Assembly: GCA_964360255.1 (NCBI GenBank)
Contig: CAYHVK010000010.1
Location: 1-64,000 of the forward strand
DNA: 64,000 bases
Reading direction: 5' to 3'
Source: CAYHVK01 sp964360255
Lineage (GTDB): Bacteria > Bdellovibrionota > Bdellovibrionia > Bdellovibrionales > UBA1609
Shown here piece after piece: positions 24,268-32,544 of this stretch. The notes under the pieces were generated by a model, which saw nothing but the letters and a program-made list of their open reading frames with translations, searched no databases and was not told the DNA's origin. The position numbers were made by a program, and so were the translations under genes. The number at the start of each line of letters is the position of its first letter. Position 1 is the stretch's first letter.

Positions 24268-25323
24268 ATGGAACACAAATCATCCCCAATGCGCACGACA
24301 CTCTCATTCACACTTTCGATTCTATTTCACGTCTCGTTAGTAGCTGCAGGAGCCGTTGCTGGCGCGTTCTTCGTAAAACAACACCCCCCACAAGCCACAG
24401 GTGAGCAAGCGTACGAAGTGACGATCGATCAAACTGAAGTTGCGGCCTCTGAAGTGGCACCCGTAGAAGAAGTAACGCCAACACCAGCTCCGCCAGAGCC
24501 GCCTGTTGTTGCAGAAGCCCCAGCGCCGAAGCCTGCACCGGTTGCAAAACCAGTAGCTCAAAAGCCTGCTCCTAAAAAAGCTGTAGTGGCTGCTGCAAAA
24601 CCTGCGAAGAAAATTGTAGTGATGGATCTCTCAGAGCCTACAACTGAACCACAAGCCGCCATCGAAGTGAATGAAACAATGAACGAACTTGTTGAAGCAA
24701 CAGACCAATCGCAAGAGCAGATTGCTGCGGTGACAGCTCCATCAGAAGAAACCGTTGTTAAGTCTGAAGATATTAAAGAAGAAGTTGCAGAGCCAGCTCA
24801 AGAACTAGCTCCGGCAAAAGAGCAGGAAACTGCTGAAGAAGTGGCTGAGAGAAAAGCTGAAGAGACAGCTTCTACTCAGCCAGAAAAAGCTCTTGAGAAA
24901 ATCGCCGCTACTGCTGCACCGATAGCCGCTCAGCAAGAAGCGACTCAAGCCAGCGCTCAGAAATCCGGCTCACCAGCTGGGCAAGATGAAGTTCCGGCAA
25001 CGAAAGAAGCTCCACAGAATTTCTTAACTTTGAAGCAAGCCCCAGGCAACCGTGCTCCTTCATATCCGAAAGAACTTCGTAAACAACAAGTTCAAGGTAA
25101 AGGTCAGCTTAAGTATTTCGTGAATAAAGATGGCCGCGTTGGTCAGATGGAACTCACTCAATCAACTGGTTCAGCTGAACTTGATAAGGCCGCGATGGAT
25201 TCTTTTGCGAATTATAAATTCGTACCAGGCCAAGAAGGCTACACAGTTCATAATTTTGAATTTAGTTTGAAAGGCCCGGCAGAACCAGAGCCGCGCAGAT
25301 TAAGAACTTCATATAACAAGTAA
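24268..25323 (+). CDS. TonB-family energy-transducing protein
   Basis: A 351-aa protein anchored by one N-terminal transmembrane helix (TLSFTLSILFHVSLVAAGAV). A long periplasmic spacer rich in Pro, Ala, Glu and Lys (about 60-260) follows, then a TonB C-terminal domain of about 90 residues (PSYPKELRKQQVQGKGQLKY to the SFANYKFVPG region). It probably links inner-membrane energy or tension to an outer-membrane partner. No exbB/exbD lies nearby. Expression is predicted to need sigma-54 (separate entry), and GGAGG defines the start. A dedicated bidirectional terminator follows, so it is monocistronic. Confidence 0.85.
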   Translation: MEHKSSPMRTTLSFTLSILFHVSLVAAGAVAGAFFVKQHPPQATGEQAYEVTIDQTEVAASEVAPVEEVTPTPAPPEPPVVAEAPAPKPAPVAKPVAQKPAPKKAVVAAAKPAKKIVVMDLSEPTTEPQAAIEVNETMNELVEATDQSQEQIAAVTAPSEETVVKSEDIKEEVAEPAQELAPAKEQETAEEVAERKAEETASTQPEKALEKIAATAAPIAAQQEATQASAQKSGSPAGQDEVPATKEAPQNFLTLKQAPGNRAPSYPKELRKQQVQGKGQLKYFVNKDGRVGQMELTQSTGSAELDKAAMDSFANYKFVPGQEGYTVHNFEFSLKGPAEPEPRRLRTSYNK

Positions 25324-25345
25324 TCGAATATCAATTCGACAAAAT

Positions 25346-25375
25346 AAAAAAGGCGCTGTTAAAGCGCCTTTTTTA
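25346..25375. terminator. Bidirectional terminator
   Basis: AGGCGCT (25351-25357), loop GTTAA, AGCGCCT (25363-25369), with five A before and six T after. It serves the TonB-like gene and probably also the convergent small gene at 25475. Confidence 0.88.
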
Positions 25376-25474
25376 TTGCTTCAGCTCACATTCAAGTGAA
25401 CTTCAGAAGTTTCCTGTCCGGAAATCCCGAACGGGTAAGCGAAGCTAGCGCTTGCGCTCACCAGGTACCCTCTA

Positions 25475-25603
25475 CTACTCTCCGAAAAGAGCGGCTTTAG
25501 ATGGTGTTGAACCGTTGGCGCGTAAGGCACGTTTACGAGGCTTACCCATGTTTGGAAGTTTGCGACGACGACGACGTTCAGTAACTTGTGTTTTAGATGC
25601 CAT
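25475..25603 (-). CDS. Small basic protein, 42 aa
   Basis: A short gene supported by a perfect AAGGAG Shine-Dalgarno (complement of 25611-25616) 7 nt before the ATG. The product is strongly basic: MASKTQVTERRRRRKLPNMG at the start, a second basic patch KPRKRALR, and the C-terminus STPSKAALFGE, with about 15 Lys/Arg. Such composition suits a ribosome- or nucleic-acid-associated protein, but it does not match bTHX or any small ribosomal protein I can name. It lies between the OMP gene at 25657 (same strand, 53 bp away) and a bidirectional terminator. Function is not assigned. Confidence 0.75.
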   Translation of the reverse strand: MASKTQVTERRRRRKLPNMGKPRKRALRANGSTPSKAALFGE

Positions 25604-25656
25604 AAATAAACTCCTTCAGAATCTCTCAAAATCTATAAAACGAGGCTTTGGGATTA

Positions 25657-26550
25657 TCAAAGTGGAAGACGGAAGTCAACGCTATGCATTGCCCCTTTGG
25701 TGTAATCCTCGTTCTGTTGGTAGCTATAGTCGATTTTAAGTCGCGGACCCGTGAATCCAAACCCTAAAGAGTAGTAATTTCGGTCCTCTAGCTCATTAAT
25801 CTGGTATCCCATGCGGAGCACCAAAAACGCATCTATGAAACTCTCAATTCCTGCTTTATAGACCCTATCCTGATCAGGATTCAATTGGGTTTGCTGAACC
25901 ACATCGAAACGAGCCCTGAAGGTTTCCATAAGAATATAGTTAATGCCCACACCCAACTCATCCTTAAGCTGCAAAAGCGCCGGCACATCTTCATCGCGGC
26001 CCCGTAAATTTTTGACCACAAAACCCACTGCAAATTTTGGTGATGGATTGTAAAGCGCGCCCATACTGAGTTCTGTCTGACGATACTCATCACCACCAAC
26101 AACATCTTGGCGATAATGTTCAATACTCAATCCTAGAGCGAGAAATTTATAAACCGGTTTTGCCAAAGAAACTTGTGCATACACTTCATCGAGAGTGGGC
26201 AGCACATCGAATGTGCGGCGACGTTTAAAAAATCCAACTCCGCCCGCGACACCCGAATCACTCGTATTATCTGTAATTGTGCTTCCGGTAAATTTATCAT
26301 GTTCATTTTTTTCACGATATCCGTCAGAAAAAAATGCTCCAATCGAAAGATCTTTTGTGTGCACTAATGTGGCCGGATTAAAAAGCAATTGTTCTGCTTC
26401 TTCATTAGCCGCAATCCCCGCCCCGCCTAATGCACTCGACACTGGTCCTGATAGATATTGAGCGTAGCCCTCTTCCGAAAATTGCGTTAAGCTAAATACA
26501 CATAAAACGAGCAAGAAATTTAATTTAAAAAGGCAGACAGATTTGATCAT
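25657..26550 (-). CDS. Outer-membrane beta-barrel protein (PorV/FadL-like)
   Basis: A 297-aa protein. The signal peptide (MIKSVCLFKLNFLLVLCVFS) is followed by YLSGPVSSALGGAGIAANEE and LLFNPATLV, the N-terminal pattern of the UPF0164/PorV-type and FadL-like barrel proteins (S-x-A-L-G-G-A-G and N-P-A). The rest is strand-rich and ends in aromatic/hydrophobic residues. ATG 26550 is chosen because the frame upstream of it adds only charged residues before the signal peptide. This start overlaps the TTG start of the divergent M23 gene (26543-26550), so expression of the two may be mutually exclusive or coordinated. Confidence 0.75.
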   Translation of the reverse strand: MIKSVCLFKLNFLLVLCVFSLTQFSEEGYAQYLSGPVSSALGGAGIAANEEAEQLLFNPATLVHTKDLSIGAFFSDGYREKNEHDKFTGSTITDNTSDSGVAGGVGFFKRRRTFDVLPTLDEVYAQVSLAKPVYKFLALGLSIEHYRQDVVGGDEYRQTELSMGALYNPSPKFAVGFVVKNLRGRDEDVPALLQLKDELGVGINYILMETFRARFDVVQQTQLNPDQDRVYKAGIESFIDAFLVLRMGYQINELEDRNYYSLGFGFTGPRLKIDYSYQQNEDYTKGAMHSVDFRLPL

Positions 26551-27649
26551 TTTAAGAATATTCTTTTGTTTTTCGTTAACGGCAAGTGTTCTTTCGTTTC
26601 TCTCATCTGCCGAAGCCAACACAAACCGCCTACTGAAGGTCCGTAGCGGTGACTCTGTTTATTCAATTATGCGCTCAGTCGGCTTTTCAGATACCAATCG
26701 CGACACGGCTATGCGCGCCAATATCCTACCCTCTAATTATGTTCTCTCGATTGGTGATGTTTACCGTCACACGAAAATAGGACAGCGCACTGAGCTCCGC
26801 TTTTTCGATCGCGAAAGCGCCTACGTTTTTTGGACAGATGGTCGACAAGCCGGTGCTAATAAAAAAAGCGCTTCATTCACTAAGAAAGTTTACACCACGC
26901 GCGGCAAAGTTAAGGGTTCAATTGTTGCCAGCATAAACCAAAAAGTCGGCGACGAGCTTACGGCTTATCGTTTCTTAGATGCTTATGTGCTTGAATATAA
27001 TGTTCAGAAACAAGTTCAGCGTAATGCTGAATTCAAAATCACTTATGAAAAACTGTTTGATGGTGCTAACTTTATCCGCTTCGGAGAAGTTCTTCGCACA
27101 GAATTAGAGCTTGATGGCCGCCGCGTTGTTCGTCAATTCGTCCCCTTTGAAGAGGGAGGCGGAATTTACGTCGGCCCAGAGTTTAAATCAGAGAATCGTA
27201 AATTTTATTCTCCAGTGGATTATATACGCATATCGAGTCTTTTTCAGCCGCGTCGCTTTCACCCAATCCGAAAATTTCGTCGCGCTCATGAAGGAATCGA
27301 TTTTGAGCTGAACGAAGGTGCCCCAGTTTTTGCCGTCCAAAGCGGGCGAGTGATTCGCATGGGTCGCAACCGTGCGGCTGGGCGCTTCGCCGTTGTAAGA
27401 CATGAAAATGGTTATGAGAGCTATTACAACCACATGAGCGCCCATGCCCCTCGCTTGGCAATAGGTTCATATTTAAATGCCGGCGATAAAATCGGCGCCA
27501 TTGGCTGCACAGGTTATTGCACAAAGCCCCACCTCCACTTCGCAATTAAAAAGAACGGTCGATTTATTGATCCGATTTTCTTGATTAAAGGTTATGCCTA
27601 CCATCAAAGGAGAGAAGCTTCGCGCTTAATTGCAAAAGCCTCTCAGTAA
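26543..27649 (+). CDS. Exported M23-family metallopeptidase
   Basis: Predicted periplasmic peptidoglycan endopeptidase, 368 aa. A signal peptide (IILRIFFCFSLTASVLSFLS) precedes a LysM/OapA-like segment (LLKVRSGDSVYSIMRSVGF, about 28-75). The C-terminal LytM domain has the zinc ligands in HEGID near residue 252 and HLHF near 333. The middle region (about 80-240) has the layout of YebA/MepM-type proteins. The start is probably the TTG at 26543; no other start gives an intact signal peptide. AAGG about 10 nt upstream is a weak ribosome-binding site. The downstream HD-GYP gene begins 7 bp after the stop, indicating an operon. Confidence 0.85.
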   Translation: MIILRIFFCFSLTASVLSFLSSAEANTNRLLKVRSGDSVYSIMRSVGFSDTNRDTAMRANILPSNYVLSIGDVYRHTKIGQRTELRFFDRESAYVFWTDGRQAGANKKSASFTKKVYTTRGKVKGSIVASINQKVGDELTAYRFLDAYVLEYNVQKQVQRNAEFKITYEKLFDGANFIRFGEVLRTELELDGRRVVRQFVPFEEGGGIYVGPEFKSENRKFYSPVDYIRISSLFQPRRFHPIRKFRRAHEGIDFELNEGAPVFAVQSGRVIRMGRNRAAGRFAVVRHENGYESYYNHMSAHAPRLAIGSYLNAGDKIGAIGCTGYCTKPHLHFAIKKNGRFIDPIFLIKGYAYHQRREASRLIAKASQ

Positions 27650-27656
27650 ATTACGA

Positions 27657-28604
27657 ATGGATGTTTCAAAATTTGAAAGTGTGAGCACACTGATTTTCGC
27701 GCGTCTTACGGAGCCGCTCACCTTTGACGTTTATCTTCAGCTCAGCGACGATAAATTTACTAAAATTTTTCATAAAGACAGCTCGATTGATAGTGTACGC
27801 CTAGAAAATTATGTTCTGCGCGGAATCACTTATTTTTATATTCTCAAAGAAGAGCGCGAAGAGTTTATGCGCACGACCTCTAAGCTTCTTGAGCGTTACG
27901 CTAAGGCCCATGATTTCATCAAAGAAGAAGCTCAGCATATTCTCGATGAAACCTCAGAAAAAGTCCTCGCCGAAATTATGGCGCAAACTAAACTTTCAAA
28001 AGAAAATCTGAAGCATTCAAAAATTGTGATTCAGTCCTATGTTGAAATTACGAGCACTCACTCTGAGGCTCTGCCGAACCTGCTGAGATTAGCGAAAACA
28101 AAAAAGAATATTCTCCGCCACTCTATCATGACTTCGATCTTCTCGACATTACTGGCGCGCGGCCTTAGGCCTGAAGATGATAAATTCAGCTTTAATGCCG
28201 GCCTTGCCGCTTTCTTACACGATATTGGCATGACATTAAGCTCTGACGATCTGAACGAACATAATAAAAAATTGACCGGTGAACTTAAGAGAATCGTGCA
28301 TGAACATCCGAAAGAGAGCGTACGAATTTTAAAAGATGCATCGCTCGAAGACGATGTGCGCTTAGCGATTCTCTACCATCATGAAAACTGGGACGGCACC
28401 GGCTATCCCTCAGGAATAAAAAAAAGAGATATTCCTATTCTCGCTCGAGTTCTTGCCGTTGCAGACAACTTTTCAAGCTTGATCAACTCAACGTCAGAGA
28501 GCCCAAGTCTTTCTCCGCAAATGGCTTTTGCAGCACTTCAAAAAAGCGGTAAGTTAGACCCTGAAGTCTGCATGGTTTTCGGAAAAATTTTAAATCTAGG
28601 ATAA
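27657..28604 (+). CDS. HD-GYP domain cyclic-di-GMP phosphodiesterase
   Basis: A 315-aa cytosolic protein. Residues ~1-140 have no recognised receiver or PAS signature. The HD-GYP domain follows, with RHSIMTS near 155, the FLHDIGM metal motif near 190, HEHP near 222 and YHHENWDGTGYP near 250. This is the full HHExxDGxGYP set, indicating c-di-GMP hydrolysis. ATG 27657 is preferred over TTG 27630, which would overlap the M23 gene. C-di-GMP controls the motile-to-attached switch in relatives; a link to the neighbouring wall peptidase is inference from gene order. Confidence 0.88.
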   Translation: MDVSKFESVSTLIFARLTEPLTFDVYLQLSDDKFTKIFHKDSSIDSVRLENYVLRGITYFYILKEEREEFMRTTSKLLERYAKAHDFIKEEAQHILDETSEKVLAEIMAQTKLSKENLKHSKIVIQSYVEITSTHSEALPNLLRLAKTKKNILRHSIMTSIFSTLLARGLRPEDDKFSFNAGLAAFLHDIGMTLSSDDLNEHNKKLTGELKRIVHEHPKESVRILKDASLEDDVRLAILYHHENWDGTGYPSGIKKRDIPILARVLAVADNFSSLINSTSESPSLSPQMAFAALQKSGKLDPEVCMVFGKILNLG

Positions 28605-28620
28605 TTCAAGGCCCGAGCTG

Positions 28621-29448
28621 CTAAGCCGCGGCAAGTCCCACAGATTGCTGACGCAGCATCGGTTGCCCCATAGCATTGTGATTAAATTCAATTCGGGCTG
28701 CAATCCGCGGCAATGACTTGCGCCAGTGGGCCTCGAGAGAAGAGAAGTCGGCATTTGTCTCGCCCGTTACGTACATATGCACTCCAGAAAGGCTCATGTG
28801 AAGAGTCATGTACTTATCATCTTTCGCCGCGTTTAGAGAATATCCCCAGGGCTGAAAAAGATGCTCATCAACACTCCAGCCGCCAGCTTTCAATAAATCA
28901 CTGCCAATAGCTAATTGAGTTTTCGCCAAAGAAGCTTCTTCTAGTGGATGACATAAAATAGCGACCCGACGTGATTGAGTGGCAAAGAAATCCGCATCAC
29001 GAATGCGAGAAAGAAAATAATCAAATTTGTAAAAGTCAGAATTCACGATCAGGTTCGAGCCATCACATAGCCCCTTAAGATCAATAATATCAGCCGCAAA
29101 AGTTGTTGTCTGTAAACCTGGATGCAATTCGCGCTGACGAGAAAACGAAACAAATTTTGTAATGTGTCCAAGCTTTTGATGAACAAAGCGCACGGCTTGA
29201 ATCAACTGAGTTTGACCACAAGTAAGAAGCATAAAACCATGATCTGAAATAATCAGCGTCGATTCAGAGAGCAAATAAAGATCGTATTTCTCATTCTTAA
29301 TATGCGAAAGAATATGAGCTTTGGCCGCAGTCACTAAAAGCTTCGGAAAGTGCCCTTGACGGAGATCAGGGCGTGGCTGTTTCCAGCTGATGATTAAGCG
29401 TTTTTCGCTAGGCTCAAATTGTTTAATAAATTTATGATCTTGTAGCAT
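28621..29448 (-). CDS. Eukaryotic-type S-adenosylmethionine decarboxylase-like protein
   Basis: A 275-aa protein resembling eukaryotic AdoMet decarboxylase (pyruvoyl enzyme), not the bacterial SpeD type. Compared with human AMD1: FEPSEK (E12, E15) matches FEGTEK; YLLSEST matches YVLSESS, with S63 at the self-cleavage serine S68; LLTCGQT has C77 at C82; GYSLN has S204 at S229; and TLHM has H217 at H243, the residues for processing. The position of human E247, which binds the AdoMet ribose, is S221 here, so the substrate may differ. Human residue roles are from established knowledge; the alignment is by eye. ATG 29448 has GGAG upstream. The product would be decarboxylated AdoMet or another amine for polyamine synthesis. 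Confidence 0.82.
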   Translation of the reverse strand: MLQDHKFIKQFEPSEKRLIISWKQPRPDLRQGHFPKLLVTAAKAHILSHIKNEKYDLYLLSESTLIISDHGFMLLTCGQTQLIQAVRFVHQKLGHITKFVSFSRQRELHPGLQTTTFAADIIDLKGLCDGSNLIVNSDFYKFDYFLSRIRDADFFATQSRRVAILCHPLEEASLAKTQLAIGSDLLKAGGWSVDEHLFQPWGYSLNAAKDDKYMTLHMSLSGVHMYVTGETNADFSSLEAHWRKSLPRIAARIEFNHNAMGQPMLRQQSVGLAAA

Positions 29449-29587
29449 GAGAGCGCTCTCCAAAACCCCTATCGGCAAGTCCTTAACTTTCTATACGGAT
29501 TAAATGCGATTTCATCTCATTTATACTGAGGCCAGTTTTTTTTGAAAAGTGACTCAATTTAACCCAGTGTCTTCCGATAAGACATCT

Positions 29588-30769
29588 ATGAATAAACAAA
29601 CGCAATCCCCGTCTTACCGTCTCATATTGAAACAGTTTGCGATTCAATCTGTACTGTTTGTCGGCTTGTTCGTTATTCTTCTCTCATTTCAAAACTGTGC
29701 CGGTGAAATGGCAGCAGATAATTCAGATTTATCAAGCTTAGGCACTTCTCTTCCATTCGCCTATGACTCTAAAGTCGACCACGTGGGCTACATGTCTTGC
29801 TCTATTATGCCGGCAGGATTCGATACAAACGCATTTTTCACTTTTAAAGTTGGAGCGTACGAAACCTCAGGTGGATTGCGCATTAGTGATGCCGCTCGTG
29901 CTCAGACCAGTAAACTCACTCCCGCTCTCGTCGCTGAAACTTTAGCTTTAAGCCCGATCAATGCGGGTGTTTTACAGCAGATTTCTGTGCGCAGTAATGC
30001 CAACCTTCAGCAGTATTTCACTGTAGTTGGCGGCAGCAATGTGGGCAATTTCGCGACCAGCTTATCAGATACAAACATTACTACTGTTCTTGCTGGCTTA
30101 GCTGCAGGAGCACGCGCCAACAACTTCCCTGGCTTGCCAGCGGCCATTCAAAAATACGAAGGTAAAGTATTTTTCACTGCTAGTGAGGTTGGCGCACAAG
30201 ATGTTCGCAGTGCTTTACAAACTGGCACCGGAGTTCTTGGTATTACTTATAACCAACCAGCTACGGGCGCGGCCACCGCCATGGGCGCCACTGCAAATTC
30301 AGCATCAAGCGTTTATGGCTCTGGTCTCACAATAGCTTTTAAACAAGCAGCCGGTACAGGCTTAGGCAACCCCGCCAGAACTTTAAGTACGGTTTCTGAA
30401 AGAGATCTCTCAAGTGGAGCCGCCACAGCCGGCAACTGGGACTGCAATGCGAACTACGTATTTAAAGTCGTTCGTTTTGCAGATCTTGGATCACGTATAA
30501 TTTGCGGCGCTCTCAACATGACAGGTGAACCGAATTTAGCAGGCTTAACGGCGGCGCAAATCGATAGCTACAATGTCATGCGAAAAGTTTTACCTGCAGA
30601 ATATTGGGCTCTTGATGTTGTAAATAAATGTGCTGTGTTACGCTCTGGCATTAGCGGTCAGTGTTACGGCAATGATCCTTCCAATGCTATAAACGTGCAG
30701 TACGCCGCTGGCGCCAGCTGCTCTGGCCAAACCTGTCCGCATTTCGTGAGTGTTTGCAAAAAAAGATAA
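29588..30769 (+). CDS. Lipoprotein of unknown function
   Basis: A protein of about 393 aa with an N-terminal membrane segment (FVGLFVILLSFQNC) whose last residues form a lipobox; F-Q-N-C at the processing site is common in Bdellovibrio-type lipoproteins. The mature protein is Ala/Gly/Thr/Ser-rich with paired cysteines near the C-terminus (CSGQTCPHFVSVC), suggesting disulfides. A GTG at 29549 would add 13 residues; neither start has a clear ribosome-binding site. TATACT near 29531 could be its -10. No known domain was recognised. Confidence 0.72.
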   Translation: MNKQTQSPSYRLILKQFAIQSVLFVGLFVILLSFQNCAGEMAADNSDLSSLGTSLPFAYDSKVDHVGYMSCSIMPAGFDTNAFFTFKVGAYETSGGLRISDAARAQTSKLTPALVAETLALSPINAGVLQQISVRSNANLQQYFTVVGGSNVGNFATSLSDTNITTVLAGLAAGARANNFPGLPAAIQKYEGKVFFTASEVGAQDVRSALQTGTGVLGITYNQPATGAATAMGATANSASSVYGSGLTIAFKQAAGTGLGNPARTLSTVSERDLSSGAATAGNWDCNANYVFKVVRFADLGSRIICGALNMTGEPNLAGLTAAQIDSYNVMRKVLPAEYWALDVVNKCAVLRSGISGQCYGNDPSNAINVQYAAGASCSGQTCPHFVSVCKKR

Positions 30770-30782
30770 AATTCGTTACGCT
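30754..30782 (+). promoter_or_regulatory. Candidate promoter for galU
   Basis: TTGCAA (30754-30759), 17-bp spacer, TACGCT (30777-30782; weak, 3 of 6), ending 8 nt before ATG 30791. It lies at the 3' end of the lipoprotein gene. There is no Shine-Dalgarno. Confidence 0.3.
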
Positions 30783-30790
30783 TCAAACCT

Positions 30791-31675
30791 ATGAATAAGG
30801 TTCGAAAAGCCCTCATACCTGCTGCGGGTTTAGGCACTCGTTTTCTACCCGCAACAAAAACTGTACCAAAAGAGATGCTTACGGTTGTTGATCAGCCGAT
30901 CTTACTTTATGTAATCGAAGAAGCTATTCAGGCCGGTATCGAAGATATCGTTTTAATCGCCGGTCGCGGCAAACATGCAATCGAAGATTTCTTTGATCGC
31001 TCTTACGAAGTTGAAGATCTTTTAGAAAAATCAGGCAAGACAGATTTATTGAAACGCATTGTCGACATCCGTGAAAACGTAAACATCATTAGCGTCCGCC
31101 AAAAACAGGCTTTAGGTTTGGGTCACGCTGTTGCTTGTGGCGCCCCTGTCATCGGCAAAGAAAGTTTTGCCGTTCTGCTCGGCGATGAAATTTTATGGAC
31201 GGAACCTGGGCGCGCGAATGGTACCGCTCAACTCGCACAAACTTATCAAGAAACCGGCCTCTCTACTGTTGGAGTTATGGACGTCGCTGATGAGGACGTT
31301 GAAAAATACGGAATCATTAAAGCCGCGGTGACTGCAGGTGTTGAGCAATTTAAAATCGAAGACGTTATTGAAAAGCCAAAACTATCTGAGGCTCCGAGTC
31401 GGTTAGCACTGATGGGTCGCTACGTTTTCACTGGTAAAATTTTTGACGATTTAAAAAACACACAGCCTGGCAAAAATGGTGAAATTCAACTGACCGATGC
31501 CATGTCAGTGATGGCAAAACGCGATGGCATGCTTGCCAATCGTATTAACGGAACTCGCTTCGATGCGGGCGATAAGTTCGGTTATATCACGGCCAACATT
31601 GAACTCGCTCTCAAGCGCCCAGAACTCTCGGCACCACTTAAAGACTATATTAAAAAATTGGCGGCACGCTTATGA
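30791..31675 (+). CDS. galU: UTP-glucose-1-phosphate uridylyltransferase
   Basis: Makes UDP-glucose for envelope polysaccharide, 294 aa, the usual length. The GalU signature KALIPAAGLGTRFLPATKTV and PKEML are at the N-terminus, LGHAVACGAP near 110 and VLLGDEI near 130, with EKPKLSEAPSRLALMGRYV near residue 198. Its stop overlaps the next gene by 4 bp (ATGA), so it heads a short unit with an exported protein and priA. Confidence 0.96.
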   Translation: MNKVRKALIPAAGLGTRFLPATKTVPKEMLTVVDQPILLYVIEEAIQAGIEDIVLIAGRGKHAIEDFFDRSYEVEDLLEKSGKTDLLKRIVDIRENVNIISVRQKQALGLGHAVACGAPVIGKESFAVLLGDEILWTEPGRANGTAQLAQTYQETGLSTVGVMDVADEDVEKYGIIKAAVTAGVEQFKIEDVIEKPKLSEAPSRLALMGRYVFTGKIFDDLKNTQPGKNGEIQLTDAMSVMAKRDGMLANRINGTRFDAGDKFGYITANIELALKRPELSAPLKDYIKKLAARL

Positions 31676-32532
31676 TGAAAAATACTATGCTCTTAACACT
31701 CTCTCTGTTTTTGACATCTTCTGCCTGGGCTTATATTCCACCCTACTGGATGATCATGAGCCGCACAGCCGAGAATCATGGCCGGGGAATGTACGTGATC
31801 GATCAAGATTTAATCTTTCCGGCCCCTGAAGGTGAGCCTTACATTATCAATGAGAAATGGTACGTGCTTACAGAAGGCAACCTGCGCGTTGAAATCACAG
31901 GCCGGCGTCAATTAAAAGATAAAATCAATCTGGTCTACGTTTATGATGAAACTCGTCGCCACTTTATTGATGAGGCCGGCGTCCGCAAAGCTGTTCGCAC
32001 CCCTTCTGATTTCTTCGAGCCGCTGTTTCATTTTCGCTTCTCGAAGAATATTAAGCCTTACTTAGTAACACAAAAAATCGCCCCTCCCGAATCTTTACGT
32101 AGCGAGCCCCACAAGTATTCACAAAAATCCCCTCTACCTGAGCCAGAAAATTATCTACGCTTGGGACGCATCGATGGGGTGGTCAATTACATCGTTGGCT
32201 TTCCGACTCTTCCGGACACGACCAACAAATCTCCTGGACTCTGGATTGAGCAAGATCAGTTTACCGTGCGCCAAGTACGTTACCCGAGTCAGACACAGGT
32301 GACCGCTCGTCGCTACAATACTTATGCTCAGGGTTTTAAGTTTCCACGCGAGCGAGAGATTGTTTTCGGCAACTCCACCATTCGTGTTGTGACAAACTCT
32401 GTGACCTCTATTGCTAATGCTGGCGAGAACAAACTCAAAGTCATGCCTACAAGCTTAGCTAAACTTCAAGATTTTAAAGCTCAGCTTCCAGATGACAGCG
32501 TAATTCGTAATTTTTATTCATTAGTCCGCTAG
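31672..32532 (+). CDS. Exported protein of unknown function
   Basis: A 286-aa protein with signal peptide (MMKNTMLLTLSLFLTSSAWA). The mature part contains Tyr/Trp- and Arg-rich strands and resembles the outer-membrane-associated LolA/MucB type of beta-sheet only loosely. Coupling to galU (4-bp overlap) suggests an envelope role. No cysteines, metal sites or catalytic motif were seen. Confidence 0.65.
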   Translation: MMKNTMLLTLSLFLTSSAWAYIPPYWMIMSRTAENHGRGMYVIDQDLIFPAPEGEPYIINEKWYVLTEGNLRVEITGRRQLKDKINLVYVYDETRRHFIDEAGVRKAVRTPSDFFEPLFHFRFSKNIKPYLVTQKIAPPESLRSEPHKYSQKSPLPEPENYLRLGRIDGVVNYIVGFPTLPDTTNKSPGLWIEQDQFTVRQVRYPSQTQVTARRYNTYAQGFKFPREREIVFGNSTIRVVTNSVTSIANAGENKLKVMPTSLAKLQDFKAQLPDDSVIRNFYSLVR

Positions 32533-32544
32533 AATCGGTGATCA

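Noticed and set aside
28605..28620. Terminator after the HD-GYP gene
   Set aside because: Only 16 bp between the convergent genes and no stem with a T-run could be drawn.
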